The notes under the pieces are model-generated. The model made no database searches. It saw nothing but the letters and a program-made list of their open reading frames with translations, and was not told the origin of the DNA. A DNA stretch of 42,577 nucleotides from the NCBI GenBank assembly GCA_011052365.1, contig DRJC01000369.1, forward strand, positions 1 to 42,577. The letters run 5' to 3'. Each line of letters begins with the position of its first letter. Position 1 is the stretch's first letter. Below, in pieces: positions 1 to 9,207 of the stretch. The position numbers were made by a program, and so were the translations under genes. This DNA is from Ignavibacteria bacterium. Its GTDB lineage: Bacteria > Bacteroidota > Ignavibacteria > Ignavibacteriales > Ignavibacteriaceae.

Positions 1-855
1 AAAGCTTCAACCGAAATTGAATTAAAAGAAACTTATGAATTGGCAAAAGCTTTTCACAATAAAAATAACGGTAAAATTAAATACGGTTTTGCACCGAGGT
101 TTGTACTTTCGTGTTCGGAAAAACTTCTAATTGAAGCCGGGCAAATGATGAATGATTTTGAAGGAAGTCTGTACCATACTCATTCTTCCGAAAATAAAAA
201 AGAAATTGAGGAAGTAAGAAAAAGATTTAACAAAGAAAATATTGATTACTTTAATTCAATAGGTGTTTTGAGTAATAGAACAGTGCTTGCTCACGGAATT
301 CACGTTAATGAAAAAGAAGTAAATATTTTAAAAAATAAAAATGTAAACATTGCTCATTGTCCTTCTTCAAATTTAAAATTAGGTTCCGGAATTGCCAATA
401 TACCAAGGTTTATAAAAGAAGGAATATCTGTTTCACTTGGTGCCGACGGAGCACCCTGCAATAATGAATTAAATATCTTTACTGAAATGAGATTAGCTGC
501 ACTAATCCAAAAACCAATCCACGGTCCAACTGAAATGGATGCAAAAACAGTGTTTAGACTTGCAACCATTAATGGAGCTAATGCCCTTGGCTTAGGTTCT
601 GAAATCGGAAGTATTGAAGTAGGTAAAAAAGCAGACCTTGTACTTATGAATTTAGAAACACCGCTTCTTTCTTTATCAAACGATGAAGAAAATATTTATT
701 CTAAAATTGTTTATTCGGCGGGAAGAAATAATATAGATTCTGTTATGATAGAAGGTGAGTGGCTCGTCAGGGACGGTAAATCTTTACTCTATGAAAAAAC
801 TGAGTTAAGGGAAAACGGTGAAAATGAACTTAACCAATTACTTAAAAGAGTTTAA
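1..855 (+). CDS. Amidohydrolase, 5'-deoxyadenosine / MTA / SAH deaminase-like (5' partial)
   Basis: The reading frame is open from base 1 (KASTEIELKETYELAKAF...), so the start lies outside the window; the TTG at 40 is not the true start. Seen: APRFVLSCS, a metal-ligand H in THSSE, AHGIHV, HCPSSNLKLGSG, the GADGAPCNNELN metal/active-site stretch, and a C-terminal ATINGANALGLG...GSIEVGKKADLVLM that closes the composite beta domain. These are the marks of the SsnA/MtaD branch of the amidohydrolase superfamily, zinc-type enzymes that deaminate adenosine-like nucleosides in the cytoplasm. The RFVLSC and ADGAPCNN variants recall the 5'-deoxyadenosine deaminase group, but exact substrate cannot be read from sequence. 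It sits 8 bases before rdgB, so the two are probably co-transcribed and both deal with purine by-products. Confidence 0.85.
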   Translation, partial: KASTEIELKETYELAKAFHNKNNGKIKYGFAPRFVLSCSEKLLIEAGQMMNDFEGSLYHTHSSENKKEIEEVRKRFNKENIDYFNSIGVLSNRTVLAHGIHVNEKEVNILKNKNVNIAHCPSSNLKLGSGIANIPRFIKEGISVSLGADGAPCNNELNIFTEMRLAALIQKPIHGPTEMDAKTVFRLATINGANALGLGSEIGSIEVGKKADLVLMNLETPLLSLSNDEENIYSKIVYSAGRNNIDSVMIEGEWLVRDGKSLLYEKTELRENGENELNQLLKRV

Positions 856-863
856 CAATTCAA

Positions 864-1454
864 ATGAAAATATTATTTGCCACTAAGAATAAAGGGAAAT
901 ACAAAGAAGTAAAAAATATTTTTTCCGATTTAGATATCGAACTATTATCGTTAAACGATTTTGATGATGCATTTGATGTTGTTGAAGACGGAAAAACATT
1001 TGAAGAAAACGCATTAAAAAAAGCAGTGGAAACTTATTCGCATTTTAACATACCTGTAATTAGTGATGATTCCGGTTTGGTTGTAGAACAGCTTAACGGC
1101 GAGCCGGGAATTTATTCTGCGAGGTATTCGGGAGTGGATGCAACAGATAAAAAAAATAATTTAAAATTATTGGAAGAATTAAAATCTTTTCCAAAACCAC
1201 ACAATGCTAAGTTTGTGTGTGCAGCGGTTTATTTAGATTCTAAAAATAACATTATTACAAACGGAGAAATAAAGGGACAAATAATTTCCGAACCGAGAGG
1301 GAACAACGGTTTTGGATATGACCCTTTATTTTTACCGGATGGATTCGATAAAACTACGGCTGAACTCCCCCCTGAAACTAAAAATAAAATTAGTCACCGT
1401 GCAAAAGCTTTTGGTAAGTTAAAACAATTACTGAAAAGTGAAGGTTTGATTTAA
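864..1454 (+). CDS. rdgB: XTP/dITP diphosphatase (HAM1 family)
   Basis: 196 residues, the normal size for the family. The enzyme hydrolyses non-canonical purine nucleotides (XTP, dITP, ITP) to monophosphates and so keeps them out of DNA and RNA. Family motifs are complete: the N-terminal FATKNKGKYKEV, the catalytic SDDSGLVVEQLNGEPGIYSARYSG, EPRGNNGFGYDPLF, and the C-terminal KNKISHRAKAF. It starts with ATG 8 bases after the amidohydrolase stop, which suggests one transcript. Transcription should end at the hairpin just downstream (1472-1520). Confidence 0.96.
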   Translation: MKILFATKNKGKYKEVKNIFSDLDIELLSLNDFDDAFDVVEDGKTFEENALKKAVETYSHFNIPVISDDSGLVVEQLNGEPGIYSARYSGVDATDKKNNLKLLEELKSFPKPHNAKFVCAAVYLDSKNNIITNGEIKGQIISEPRGNNGFGYDPLFLPDGFDKTTAELPPETKNKISHRAKAFGKLKQLLKSEGLI

Positions 1455-1471
1455 AAACTTATTAAGAAAAA

Positions 1472-1520
1472 AACCTCCGACGTTTCCCGCCACGGCGGGC
1501 AAGTCAATACGTCGGAGGTT
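1472..1520. terminator. Bidirectional intrinsic terminator with a second palindrome in its loop
   Basis: A perfect 12-bp stem (1472-1483 with 1509-1520) lies between the convergent rdgB and the BNR-repeat gene, with an A-rich flank on the left and AATTTT on the right, so it can stop transcription from both sides. The 25-base loop carries its own GC-rich palindrome, CCCGCCACGGCGGG at 1486-1499, in otherwise AT-rich DNA. Confidence 0.85.
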
Positions 1521-1528
1521 AATTTTCA

Positions 1529-4500
1529 TTACTTCCCTACTTTAACAGCAGGTATTTTTGCTTTAAAAATCATTTCATTGAATTTAGGGATTTCTTTCTT
1601 TATAATTTTTTCAAGAGCATTTAATTGAACATCAATCAATTTTGCTAATTCTTTTTTTACTTCAACAGCCTGATTAGTCGGTTTAAAATCACCCATCGAT
1701 ACACTCGAACCCAACGTGCTCAAGCGGTTATTTAACCTAATGGGAAAATTCAACGGGTCTTGTCTGCTTCTGTTTTTAGTTTGATATAATTTATTCTGAA
1801 TTTTAGAAAGATCCTTGGTTATCTTTTTTCCGTAAGCTTTAATAGAATCAGTTTTTTTAGATTTATTTATTTTTTTAAGTACGTTGGAAATATCCGTACG
1901 GATTTTCATTATCTTTTTTATGGAGTTGTTTGTTTTAGATAACTTGTCTCTTAACGAAAGAAGGAAATTAAACTGTTCCTTTAAATCCGCAATTGAAGAC
2001 GATGAACGAGGGTCTTTCAATATGCTAAAAGATGTTGAGAGTGTATCTTTACCAACAATTAGTTTTGCGTTGTATTTTCCCGGAACAGCTTTGGGACCGG
2101 TAACACCACCACCCCACAAAATCATCTTAGGAAATTTTTTGGCATCGGGGTATCTCATATTCCAAACAAAAGAATTTATTCCTTTATCTATCTTTATTAC
2201 CTTAGATTTTTTCTTGGATTTCGGTTTAAATGATTTTATCAGATTACCTTCCTCATCCAAAATAACAAGACTAACTTTATTACTGTCGGGCTTGTCTTTA
2301 AGATAATAATGGAAAACTACTCCGTTAGGTGGATTCTGTCCTGCCGTTAACGAAGACTTTGCTGAACCGCCCCGAAGTCTATATGCCGGGCGAGGGCTAA
2401 ATAACCAATTGTTCGAGCTTATTATTTCTTTGTTTAATTTTTCAAGTGGAGTAATATCATCCAATACCCAAAGTGAACGACCTTGTGTTGCTACAATCAA
2501 ATCATTATTCTTAATTGCAAGGTCTGTTATCGGTACTATTGGCAGATTAAGTTGAAACGGCTGCCAATTTTTGCCGTCATTAAATGAAATATACATTCCA
2601 CTTTCGGTACCGGCAAACAGTAAACCTTTTCTGTTTTTGTCCGAACGGATTACTCTTGTAAAATGATTTTTACTTATTCCGTTTGTAATTTTTTTCCAGG
2701 TTTTTCCGTAGTCATTTGTTTTATAAAGATAAGGTTTAAAGTCATCGGATTTATACATGGTGGCTGCAACATACAAACCGCCTGCATTAAACGGGTTCGC
2801 TTCAATCGAATTAATTTGTATCCATTCAGGCATTATACTTTTTGGAGGAGTTACGTTTTGCCACGTTTTACCGCCGTTTTTAGTTACGTAAATTAATCCG
2901 TCATCGGAGCCTGTCCAAATTACCCCTTCTTTTATTGGACTTTCGTCCAACGTAAAAATTGTACTGTAATATTCAACGCTGGTGTTATCCTTAGTAATTG
3001 GTCCGCCTGATGGACCCAATTTATTTTTTGCATCTCTTGTTAATTCGGGACTAATAGCTTCCCAACTTTGTCCTTCGTTTGTTGATTTGAAAAGTACATT
3101 TCCTGCTGTGTATAAAACATTCGAATTGTGTCTTGAAAAGATAACCGGAAAATTCCATTGGAACCTGTACTTCAGGTCAATTGCACCGTGCCCCATGGGG
3201 TTATCCGGCCAAACATTTACAGACCTTATTTCTTTTGTTTTATAGTTATAGCGAGTGAGAAGCCCGCCGTATGAACCACCGTATACTATATCCGGATTAT
3301 CAGGCTTCGGGGCTATCCAACCGCTTTCGCCACCGGCAGTTGGCTCCCAATCGTTTTCAGTTATGCTAGAGCCGCTTGATCTTGAAAGAATTCTAACGGT
3401 CGAATTATCCTGCTGTGCTGCATAAATTCTGTAGGGAAAATAATTATCTGTAGTAACGCGGTAAAATTGTGCCGTCGGCTGGTTGTGATAAGTTGACCAT
3501 GTTTTTCCACCGTCGGTAGTAATTTGTGCACCGCCGTCATCAGCTATTATCATTAAGCTTGAGTTATTAGGATTTATCCACAGGTCGTGATGGTCACCGT
3601 GTGGTGTGCGGATTGACTTAAATGTTTTTCCCCCGTCTTTTGATCTCCAAGCCCTGACGTTCATAACATAAACTTTATCGACATCCTTTGTATCGGCATA
3701 TATTTTGGAATAATACCAGGCTCTTTGTCGCAGTTTTCTCTCTTTGTTAATTCTTACCCAAGTATCACCTCCGTTATCCGATCTAAATACTCCGCCTTCT
3801 TTTGCTTCAATTATTGCCCAGATTCTGTTATGGTTAACCGGGGAAACTGTAACTCCCACAATTCCGAATATACTTTTGGGCAGTCCTTTTTTATTAGAGA
3901 TATTTTTCCAAGTGTCTCCTCCGTCAGTTGATCTCCAAAGTCCCGAGCCTTTACCACCGCTTGAAAAATCATAAGGTGTTCTTTTAACCTGCCACATTCC
4001 CGCAAATAAAATCCTAGGGTTTACAGGGTCCATAATTAAATCGGAAGCACCGGTTTTATTATTTACATATAAAATTCTTTTCCAAGTTTTTCCGCCGTCT
4101 TTACTTTTAAAAATACCTCTCTGCTCATTAGTGCCGAAAAGATGTCCAAGTACTGCAGCATAAACAATATCAGGATTTTTTGGATTAATTCTGATTCTTG
4201 TAATGTGCCTGGAATCTTTCAAACCGATTTGTTTCCATGTTTTCCCCGCATCAACCGATTTGAACATACCGTAACCTGCTGATACATTTCCTCTTAATGT
4301 TCCTTCACCACCGCCTACATAAATTACATTTGGATCCCACGTACTTACTGCAATCGCACCTATGGAACCTCCGAAATAACCGTCGGAAATATTTTTCCAT
4401 GTATTACCTCCGTTTTCAGTTTTCCAAACACCACCTCCGGCCGAACCAAAATAGTATGTTGTTGTTTCACCCGGTATACCTGTAACTGCATCTGATCTGC

Positions 4501-4648
4501 CACCACGGAAAGGACCAATGTTTCTGTATTTCATCGATTTGAAAAATGCAGAATCTACTTTACCTGTGTATTGGGCATTTACTCTAACAGAAAATAATAT
4601 GATAAAAATTGCAAGTGTTGAAAGAAAAAGATTTTTTAAGAATTTCAT
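1529..4648 (-). CDS. Secreted BNR/sortilin (VPS10)-like beta-propeller protein
   Basis: 1039 residues with an N-terminal signal peptide (MKFLKNLFLSTLAIFIILF... cut near VNA-QYTG). The body holds about eleven Asp-box/BNR-type repeats of the form S-DGG-TW (for example KTENGGNTWKNIS, KSKDGGKTWKRI, RSTDGGDTWKNIS, VTKNGGKTWQNVT), which build one or two beta-propellers. The C-terminal 250 residues contain a lysine-rich helical region and a FlgD-like stretch (GINSFVWNMRYPDA). Proteins of this architecture and length are common in Bacteroidota and relatives and are usually called glycosyl hydrolase or VPS10 domain protein, but no catalytic residues can be assigned and the function is unknown. AGGTGA about 5 bases before the ATG is a good ribosome binding site. 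No type IX tail is evident at the C terminus. Confidence 0.85.
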   Translation of the reverse strand: MKFLKNLFLSTLAIFIILFSVRVNAQYTGKVDSAFFKSMKYRNIGPFRGGRSDAVTGIPGETTTYYFGSAGGGVWKTENGGNTWKNISDGYFGGSIGAIAVSTWDPNVIYVGGGEGTLRGNVSAGYGMFKSVDAGKTWKQIGLKDSRHITRIRINPKNPDIVYAAVLGHLFGTNEQRGIFKSKDGGKTWKRILYVNNKTGASDLIMDPVNPRILFAGMWQVKRTPYDFSSGGKGSGLWRSTDGGDTWKNISNKKGLPKSIFGIVGVTVSPVNHNRIWAIIEAKEGGVFRSDNGGDTWVRINKERKLRQRAWYYSKIYADTKDVDKVYVMNVRAWRSKDGGKTFKSIRTPHGDHHDLWINPNNSSLMIIADDGGAQITTDGGKTWSTYHNQPTAQFYRVTTDNYFPYRIYAAQQDNSTVRILSRSSGSSITENDWEPTAGGESGWIAPKPDNPDIVYGGSYGGLLTRYNYKTKEIRSVNVWPDNPMGHGAIDLKYRFQWNFPVIFSRHNSNVLYTAGNVLFKSTNEGQSWEAISPELTRDAKNKLGPSGGPITKDNTSVEYYSTIFTLDESPIKEGVIWTGSDDGLIYVTKNGGKTWQNVTPPKSIMPEWIQINSIEANPFNAGGLYVAATMYKSDDFKPYLYKTNDYGKTWKKITNGISKNHFTRVIRSDKNRKGLLFAGTESGMYISFNDGKNWQPFQLNLPIVPITDLAIKNNDLIVATQGRSLWVLDDITPLEKLNKEIISSNNWLFSPRPAYRLRGGSAKSSLTAGQNPPNGVVFHYYLKDKPDSNKVSLVILDEEGNLIKSFKPKSKKKSKVIKIDKGINSFVWNMRYPDAKKFPKMILWGGGVTGPKAVPGKYNAKLIVGKDTLSTSFSILKDPRSSSSIADLKEQFNFLLSLRDKLSKTNNSIKKIMKIRTDISNVLKKINKSKKTDSIKAYGKKITKDLSKIQNKLYQTKNRSRQDPLNFPIRLNNRLSTLGSSVSMGDFKPTNQAVEVKKELAKLIDVQLNALEKIIKKEIPKFNEMIFKAKIPAVKVGK

Positions 4649-4731
4649 TGTGTCACCTATAAATTGATAAAAAATGAGAACTGATTTTTTAATAATAATT
4701 CAATAATCTAAAAAAATATTAAATTATTTTT

Positions 4732-6387
4732 TTATTTTGTAGCGATTATAACTTGAACAGTACCGAAGGTTAAATTATACTTTTCAATTTTTGAAAAGCC
4801 GGTCTTTTTTAGCAAAGCTACTATGTCGATTTTCTTATCGAAGTCTTCAACGGAATTAGGGAGATATTTATATGCTTCTCTGTTACCGGAAATAATTCCG
4901 CCGATAAAAGGAAGAATATTATTAAAATAAAATTTATATAATATTCTTAAAATAATATTCTTTGGAAGTCTAAACTCTAAAATAGTTGCTTTGCCGTTTT
5001 GTTTTAGAACGTTTATAAAAGATTTAAATCCTTCTTCAATGTTATAAAAATTTCTTACCCCAAAAGCCACAGTTATGTTTGTTATTGATCCGGATTTAAC
5101 AGGCATGTTTTCAGCAACTAATTGTATGTTATTTCCCCGGATCCATTTGCTTTTTGAATTAAAAAGTTTGAGCATATTAAATGAAAAATCAGCACCGAAT
5201 ATTTTTGTAACCCCCATTTTTTTTGCTTCAATTGCCACATCACCCGTACCGCAGGCAACATCCAACAATATCGAATCCGAATTTAACCCGGATAATTTTA
5301 GTGCTTTTTTTCTCCAGTAAGAATCAAGACCGAAACTTAATAAATGATTTAAGAAATCATATTTTCCGGCAATGTTTTCAAATATAAATTTTACTTGTTT
5401 TTTTTTATCATCTTTTAAAACGGAATGATTAATTTGGTGTTTATGGTTATACTCAAACTCTTCCTTTTTAATTTTTCTTCTCCACCAATTAAACAAATAT
5501 TTAGCGCTCCATAAAGCAAATATCATAAAAATTAGTCCACCAAAGAGATCTACCACATAATGATACCACAAATACACGGTTGAAAAAATCAATAATGTTC
5601 CCCATGGAATAAAAAAGTATTTTGAATTACTTTTTAATCTAACCGACAGATACATAACTATAAGAGTAATCATAGTATGTCCGCTTGGGAATATATCCCT
5701 TTGAACAATAGCAGCCGGGTTTGGTGTGTTTGGTAGAACAGATTCGCCGAAGTTTGTAATGTCTCGTAAAAAATTTGTTAAAAATAATCCCGGTAATTGT
5801 TGGTTAATAGTAGCAAAGTTGTGAAGTGTAAATCTCGGACCGATACCGGGAAATATAAAGTATCCTAAGTATGAAAGAAAGAAACCATAAATAACCACAA
5901 AAACAGAAAACTCAAATGCAGTTTGTTTTTTCTTATAAAGAAGAATTAAACATAAAATAATTGGTAATAAGTAAAAGGAGCCGTAAATAATTTGCAATAT
6001 TTCTGTTAGAGCAGGGAATGCAAACTGATGAAGAAAAACAGTTGGGTCAGTACCAAAAACCCACCTGTCAATTTTTATAAATAACCAATCATAATCATTA
6101 GGTCTTATCGCCTGAACAAGAAGATAAATTTCTTTAAATGTTAATAATACAAGAGGAGCCAAATACCAGTAATGAAATGTTTTTATAAACTTATATTGAT
6201 ATTTATATTCTATATACGCCAATGTTAATATGAAGGAAATTAATCCAATATTTAAAAGAACAAGTGTTGACCAAAGTTCTATAACATTATTAAATACAAT
6301 ATTTATAATAGTTAATAATATGAAAAAGAAAATAGTAACTAAATCATAAGCCTTAATGTTTTCTATAAATGATTTTAGTTTTTCCAT
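4732..6387 (-). CDS. Fusion: PAP2-type membrane phosphatase + demethylmenaquinone methyltransferase (MenG/UbiE)
   Basis: 551 residues in one open frame. Residues 1-305 are a membrane domain with several hydrophobic helices and PAP2-superfamily motifs: FPSGHT (233-238) and HYVVD (276-280), with KIDRWVFGTDP (105-115) typical of the Aur1/Ipt1-like PAP2_3 group. Residues about 328-551 are a complete MenG/UbiE methyltransferase: FENIAGKYDFLNHLLSFGLDSYWR, SAM motif I LLDVACGTGD (374-383), AFGVRNF (441-447) and EAYKYLPNSV (504-513). The methyltransferase half makes menaquinone from demethylmenaquinone; the PAP2 half should act on a lipid phosphate or diphosphate, substrate unknown. About 25 charged residues link the halves. 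It lies 27 bases after rsmA in the same direction. Both halves keep their key residues, so each is probably active. Confidence 0.88.
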   Translation of the reverse strand: MEKLKSFIENIKAYDLVTIFFFILLTIINIVFNNVIELWSTLVLLNIGLISFILTLAYIEYKYQYKFIKTFHYWYLAPLVLLTFKEIYLLVQAIRPNDYDWLFIKIDRWVFGTDPTVFLHQFAFPALTEILQIIYGSFYLLPIILCLILLYKKKQTAFEFSVFVVIYGFFLSYLGYFIFPGIGPRFTLHNFATINQQLPGLFLTNFLRDITNFGESVLPNTPNPAAIVQRDIFPSGHTMITLIVMYLSVRLKSNSKYFFIPWGTLLIFSTVYLWYHYVVDLFGGLIFMIFALWSAKYLFNWWRRKIKKEEFEYNHKHQINHSVLKDDKKKQVKFIFENIAGKYDFLNHLLSFGLDSYWRKKALKLSGLNSDSILLDVACGTGDVAIEAKKMGVTKIFGADFSFNMLKLFNSKSKWIRGNNIQLVAENMPVKSGSITNITVAFGVRNFYNIEEGFKSFINVLKQNGKATILEFRLPKNIILRILYKFYFNNILPFIGGIISGNREAYKYLPNSVEDFDKKIDIVALLKKTGFSKIEKYNLTFGTVQVIIATK

Positions 6388-6414
6388 ATAAGTTGGATAG
6401 CTCCAAGTTGAATT

Positions 6415-7209
6415 TTATTTAAGTTGGTTCTTTAAAGTAAATTTAGATAATCTTATAAAATCTTTTATATCTAAATCTTCTGCACGTTTTGATAAGTCAA
6501 TTTTACAATTGCTAAAATCAAGGTCTTTAAATATACTATTACTTAAAGAATTTTTTAGCATTTTTCGCCTGTTGCCGAAAGAAGCTTTAACAATTTTTAT
6601 AAATGTTTTTTGTACCAAATATTCTTCTTTGTTAGACTTAAATCTTAAATGAACAACAGCAGAGTCAACATTAGGTTTTGGTTGAAAAACATTTCTCGAT
6701 ACTTTAAAACAAAAACGAACTTCACAAAAGTAATTTAAAATAATTGAAAAAATTCCGTAATCTTTTGTTCCTTTTATTCCGGTCATTCTTTTGGCAACTT
6801 CGTGTTGAACCATAAATACTGCATCGGATATAATTTTATGATTGTCAATTAATTTGAATATAATAGGGGAAGTGATATTGTAAGGTATGTTCCCAATAAT
6901 TCTTATTTTTTTGCTATCATTTTTATAAAAGGAATTTAAGTCTATGGTTAAAAAATCTTTATTAACAATATTTATATACTGTGAAAGTGTCCGTAAAGTT
7001 TCTATTACCCTTGTATCAATTTCGATGGCTGTTAAATTATTCGCTTTTTCTAAAAGTAATTTAGTTAAAGCGCCGCGCCCTGGACCAATTTCAATTATTT
7101 TGTCTTTGGACTTAGGATTAAATTCACTTATGATTTTTAACAGAACATTTTTATCCCGGATATAATTCTGCCCGAATCTTTTTAGTGGTTTATGTATTTC
7201 TCTTTCCAT
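6415..7209 (-). CDS. rsmA: 16S rRNA (A1518/A1519) dimethyltransferase
   Basis: 264 residues. Dimethylates two adjacent adenines near the 3' end of 16S rRNA during late small-subunit assembly. Visible motifs: KRFGQNYIRD at the N terminus, SAM-binding IIEIGPGRGALT, AIEIDTRVIE, and the catalytic NIPYNI, followed by a shortened C-terminal helical domain with the FGNRRKML motif. The ATG at 7209 is chosen because it overlaps the stop of the ABC-F gene (TGATG), the classic arrangement for translational coupling; a TTG one codon upstream is possible. It is followed by the PAP2-MenG gene on the same strand. Confidence 0.95.
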   Translation of the reverse strand: MEREIHKPLKRFGQNYIRDKNVLLKIISEFNPKSKDKIIEIGPGRGALTKLLLEKANNLTAIEIDTRVIETLRTLSQYINIVNKDFLTIDLNSFYKNDSKKIRIIGNIPYNITSPIIFKLIDNHKIISDAVFMVQHEVAKRMTGIKGTKDYGIFSIILNYFCEVRFCFKVSRNVFQPKPNVDSAVVHLRFKSNKEEYLVQKTFIKIVKASFGNRRKMLKNSLSNSIFKDLDFSNCKIDLSKRAEDLDIKDFIRLSKFTLKNQLK

Positions 7210-9164
7210 CAACTAAATTTACTTTCAATTTCATTTAATTCTTCTTGTTTATCTTCCCAAACAGATAATAATTTTTTCAGTTCTTCTTTTGTTTTATTGT
7301 ATTCCAAATTTATTTTTATTGATATTTCTTGATCGTTGTATAAATTTGAGTCAAGTAATTTTTTCTCTAACCCGGTTTCTTTAGTTTCAAGTTCACTAAT
7401 TCTGTTCTCTAAATTTTTAATTTCAGATGTTAAATCTTTAGTTGCTTGAAATCTTAATCGTCTATTTTCAGCCTCTATTCTTTTTAATTCTTTTTTGCTT
7501 TGAGTATTTCCGGGTTTATTTTTTTTAAATCTCTTCTCAAATGAATTTTTGTTGTTGAGTTCTTCTTCTTTTTTCCAAATATAATAATCAATATCACCTT
7601 CATATAAATTTGCTCTTTCATCCCTTATATCAAGCACTTTGTTGGCAATTGGTCTTAAGAAATCCACATCGTGTGAAACTATTACAAGCGAACCGGAGAA
7701 ATTAATTAATGCTGATTGTAGCAATTGTGACGAACTTATATCCAAATGGTTTGTTGGTTCATCCAAAATTATAAAATTAGATTTTGTTAAAAGAATCTTA
7801 GCAAGGGCTACCCTGCTTTTTTCACCTCCGGATAAAACAGAAATCTTTTTATAAATATCATCACCTCCAAATAAGAAAGAACCAAGTAATGTTCTAAGCT
7901 GATTTTGTGTTAACTCGCTTCCCATATTTTCAAGCGTCTCTATTATTGTCATATCTTTGTTCATTTCATCTGCAACGTCTTGTGAATAATATGATGTAAA
8001 AACATTATATCCCTTTTCGTTTATTCCAGAAGTTGGAGCTAATTTACCTGCAATAATTTTTGATAGAGTTGTTTTCCCGGCGCCGTTTGGTCCGACAAAA
8101 GCAATTTTATCACCACGGTTTATTTGCAAATCAATATTCTTAAAAACTAATAAATCATCAAATGATTTTGAAATGGATTTAAGTTCGGCAACCGTTTTAC
8201 CTGATTTCTGAACTTCGGGAAATTTAATTGAAATTGATTTTTCTGTTTCAGGTAATTCAATCTTTTCTATTTTTTCAAGCTGTTTAATTCTACTTTGAAC
8301 TTGTTTTGCTTTGCTTGATTTGTATCTGAATCTCTCGATAAACTTTTCAGTTTCTTTAATTTTCTTTACCTGCTGTTCGGCAAGATTAATATTAAGTTGA
8401 TCCCTTTCGGTTTTATAATTCAGATAGGCATTATAAGTACCGTTAAAAAGATAAAATTTACCCGCGAATAATTCTAAAGTTTTATTTGTTATTTCATTTA
8501 TAAAAGATTTATCGTGAGAAACAGTAAGTATTGCACCCTTGTAAGATTTCAAAAATTTTGTAAGCCATTTTAAAGAATCTAAATCAAGATGGTTAGTCGG
8601 TTCATCCAAAAGCAAAATATCGTTTTGGGAAATTAAAATTTTTGCAAGGGCAATTCTCATTTGCCAACCACCGGAAAATTGTACCGTTGGTTTTTCAAAT
8701 TCTTTTTCTTTAAATCCTAACCCCATTATTATTTTTTTAACTTTAGCTTCACTTGAAAAAGAGTCAAGATCTTCAAGCCTGTGATGAACTTCGCCTAACT
8801 GGTTGATAAGGTCATCTCTCTCTTCATCGGAAATGCCTTTTTTGTTTAATGCATCAGAAATTTCATCTTCTTTATCTCTTAGGAAAGTAATATCGGTAAG
8901 AGCAGAACTTACTTCATCAATTAATGATTTGCCTTTATGGACAATATTTTCTTGCGGTAGATATCCGATAGTTGCTGATTTGGCTTTTTGGATTTTACCG
9001 CTTTCGGGTGATAATTGTCCTGTTATTAGTCTTAAAAGTGATGTCTTACCCGTTCCGTTTGCACCGACTAAAGCAATTTTATCACCGGAATTTATTTTAA
9101 ATGATACATCCCTGTATAAATATTTAGCCCCAAATTGTAATGATATTTGAAGAATGTCTATCAT
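7209..9164 (-). CDS. ABC-F family ATPase (ribosome-associated, Uup/EttA type)
   Basis: About 651 residues from the ATG at 9164 (MIDILQISLQFGAKYL). The frame runs on to a TTG at 9227, but that would overlap the upstream gene and adds a tail not typical of the family. Two ABC domains in tandem and no membrane segments: first Walker A GANGTGKT, signature FSGGWQMR, Walker B ILLLDEPTNHLD; a charged linker with KAKQVQSRIKQLEK; second Walker A GPNGAGKT, signature LSGGEKSR, Walker B FIILDEPTNHLD; and a C-terminal coiled coil of about 110 residues. ABC-F proteins bind the ribosomal E site and rescue or tune stalled ribosomes. Some give antibiotic resistance, but nothing here points to that. The stop overlaps the start of rsmA. 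Confidence 0.93.
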   Translation of the reverse strand: MIDILQISLQFGAKYLYRDVSFKINSGDKIALVGANGTGKTSLLRLITGQLSPESGKIQKAKSATIGYLPQENIVHKGKSLIDEVSSALTDITFLRDKEDEISDALNKKGISDEERDDLINQLGEVHHRLEDLDSFSSEAKVKKIIMGLGFKEKEFEKPTVQFSGGWQMRIALAKILISQNDILLLDEPTNHLDLDSLKWLTKFLKSYKGAILTVSHDKSFINEITNKTLELFAGKFYLFNGTYNAYLNYKTERDQLNINLAEQQVKKIKETEKFIERFRYKSSKAKQVQSRIKQLEKIEKIELPETEKSISIKFPEVQKSGKTVAELKSISKSFDDLLVFKNIDLQINRGDKIAFVGPNGAGKTTLSKIIAGKLAPTSGINEKGYNVFTSYYSQDVADEMNKDMTIIETLENMGSELTQNQLRTLLGSFLFGGDDIYKKISVLSGGEKSRVALAKILLTKSNFIILDEPTNHLDISSSQLLQSALINFSGSLVIVSHDVDFLRPIANKVLDIRDERANLYEGDIDYYIWKKEEELNNKNSFEKRFKKNKPGNTQSKKELKRIEAENRRLRFQATKDLTSEIKNLENRISELETKETGLEKKLLDSNLYNDQEISIKINLEYNKTKEELKKLLSVWEDKQEELNEIESKFS

Positions 9165-9207
9165 ATACGTTAATTGTTTTTTAAGGAAGAAGGGTAAATA
9201 AAATGAA

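Noticed and set aside
40-42. TTG at 40 as the start of the amidohydrolase
   Set aside because: The frame is open to base 1 with family-like sequence, so the gene simply begins outside the window.
1884-4485. Plus-strand open frames inside the BNR-repeat gene
   Set aside because: They lie antisense to a well-supported 1039-residue gene, have no family motifs and no ribosome sites.
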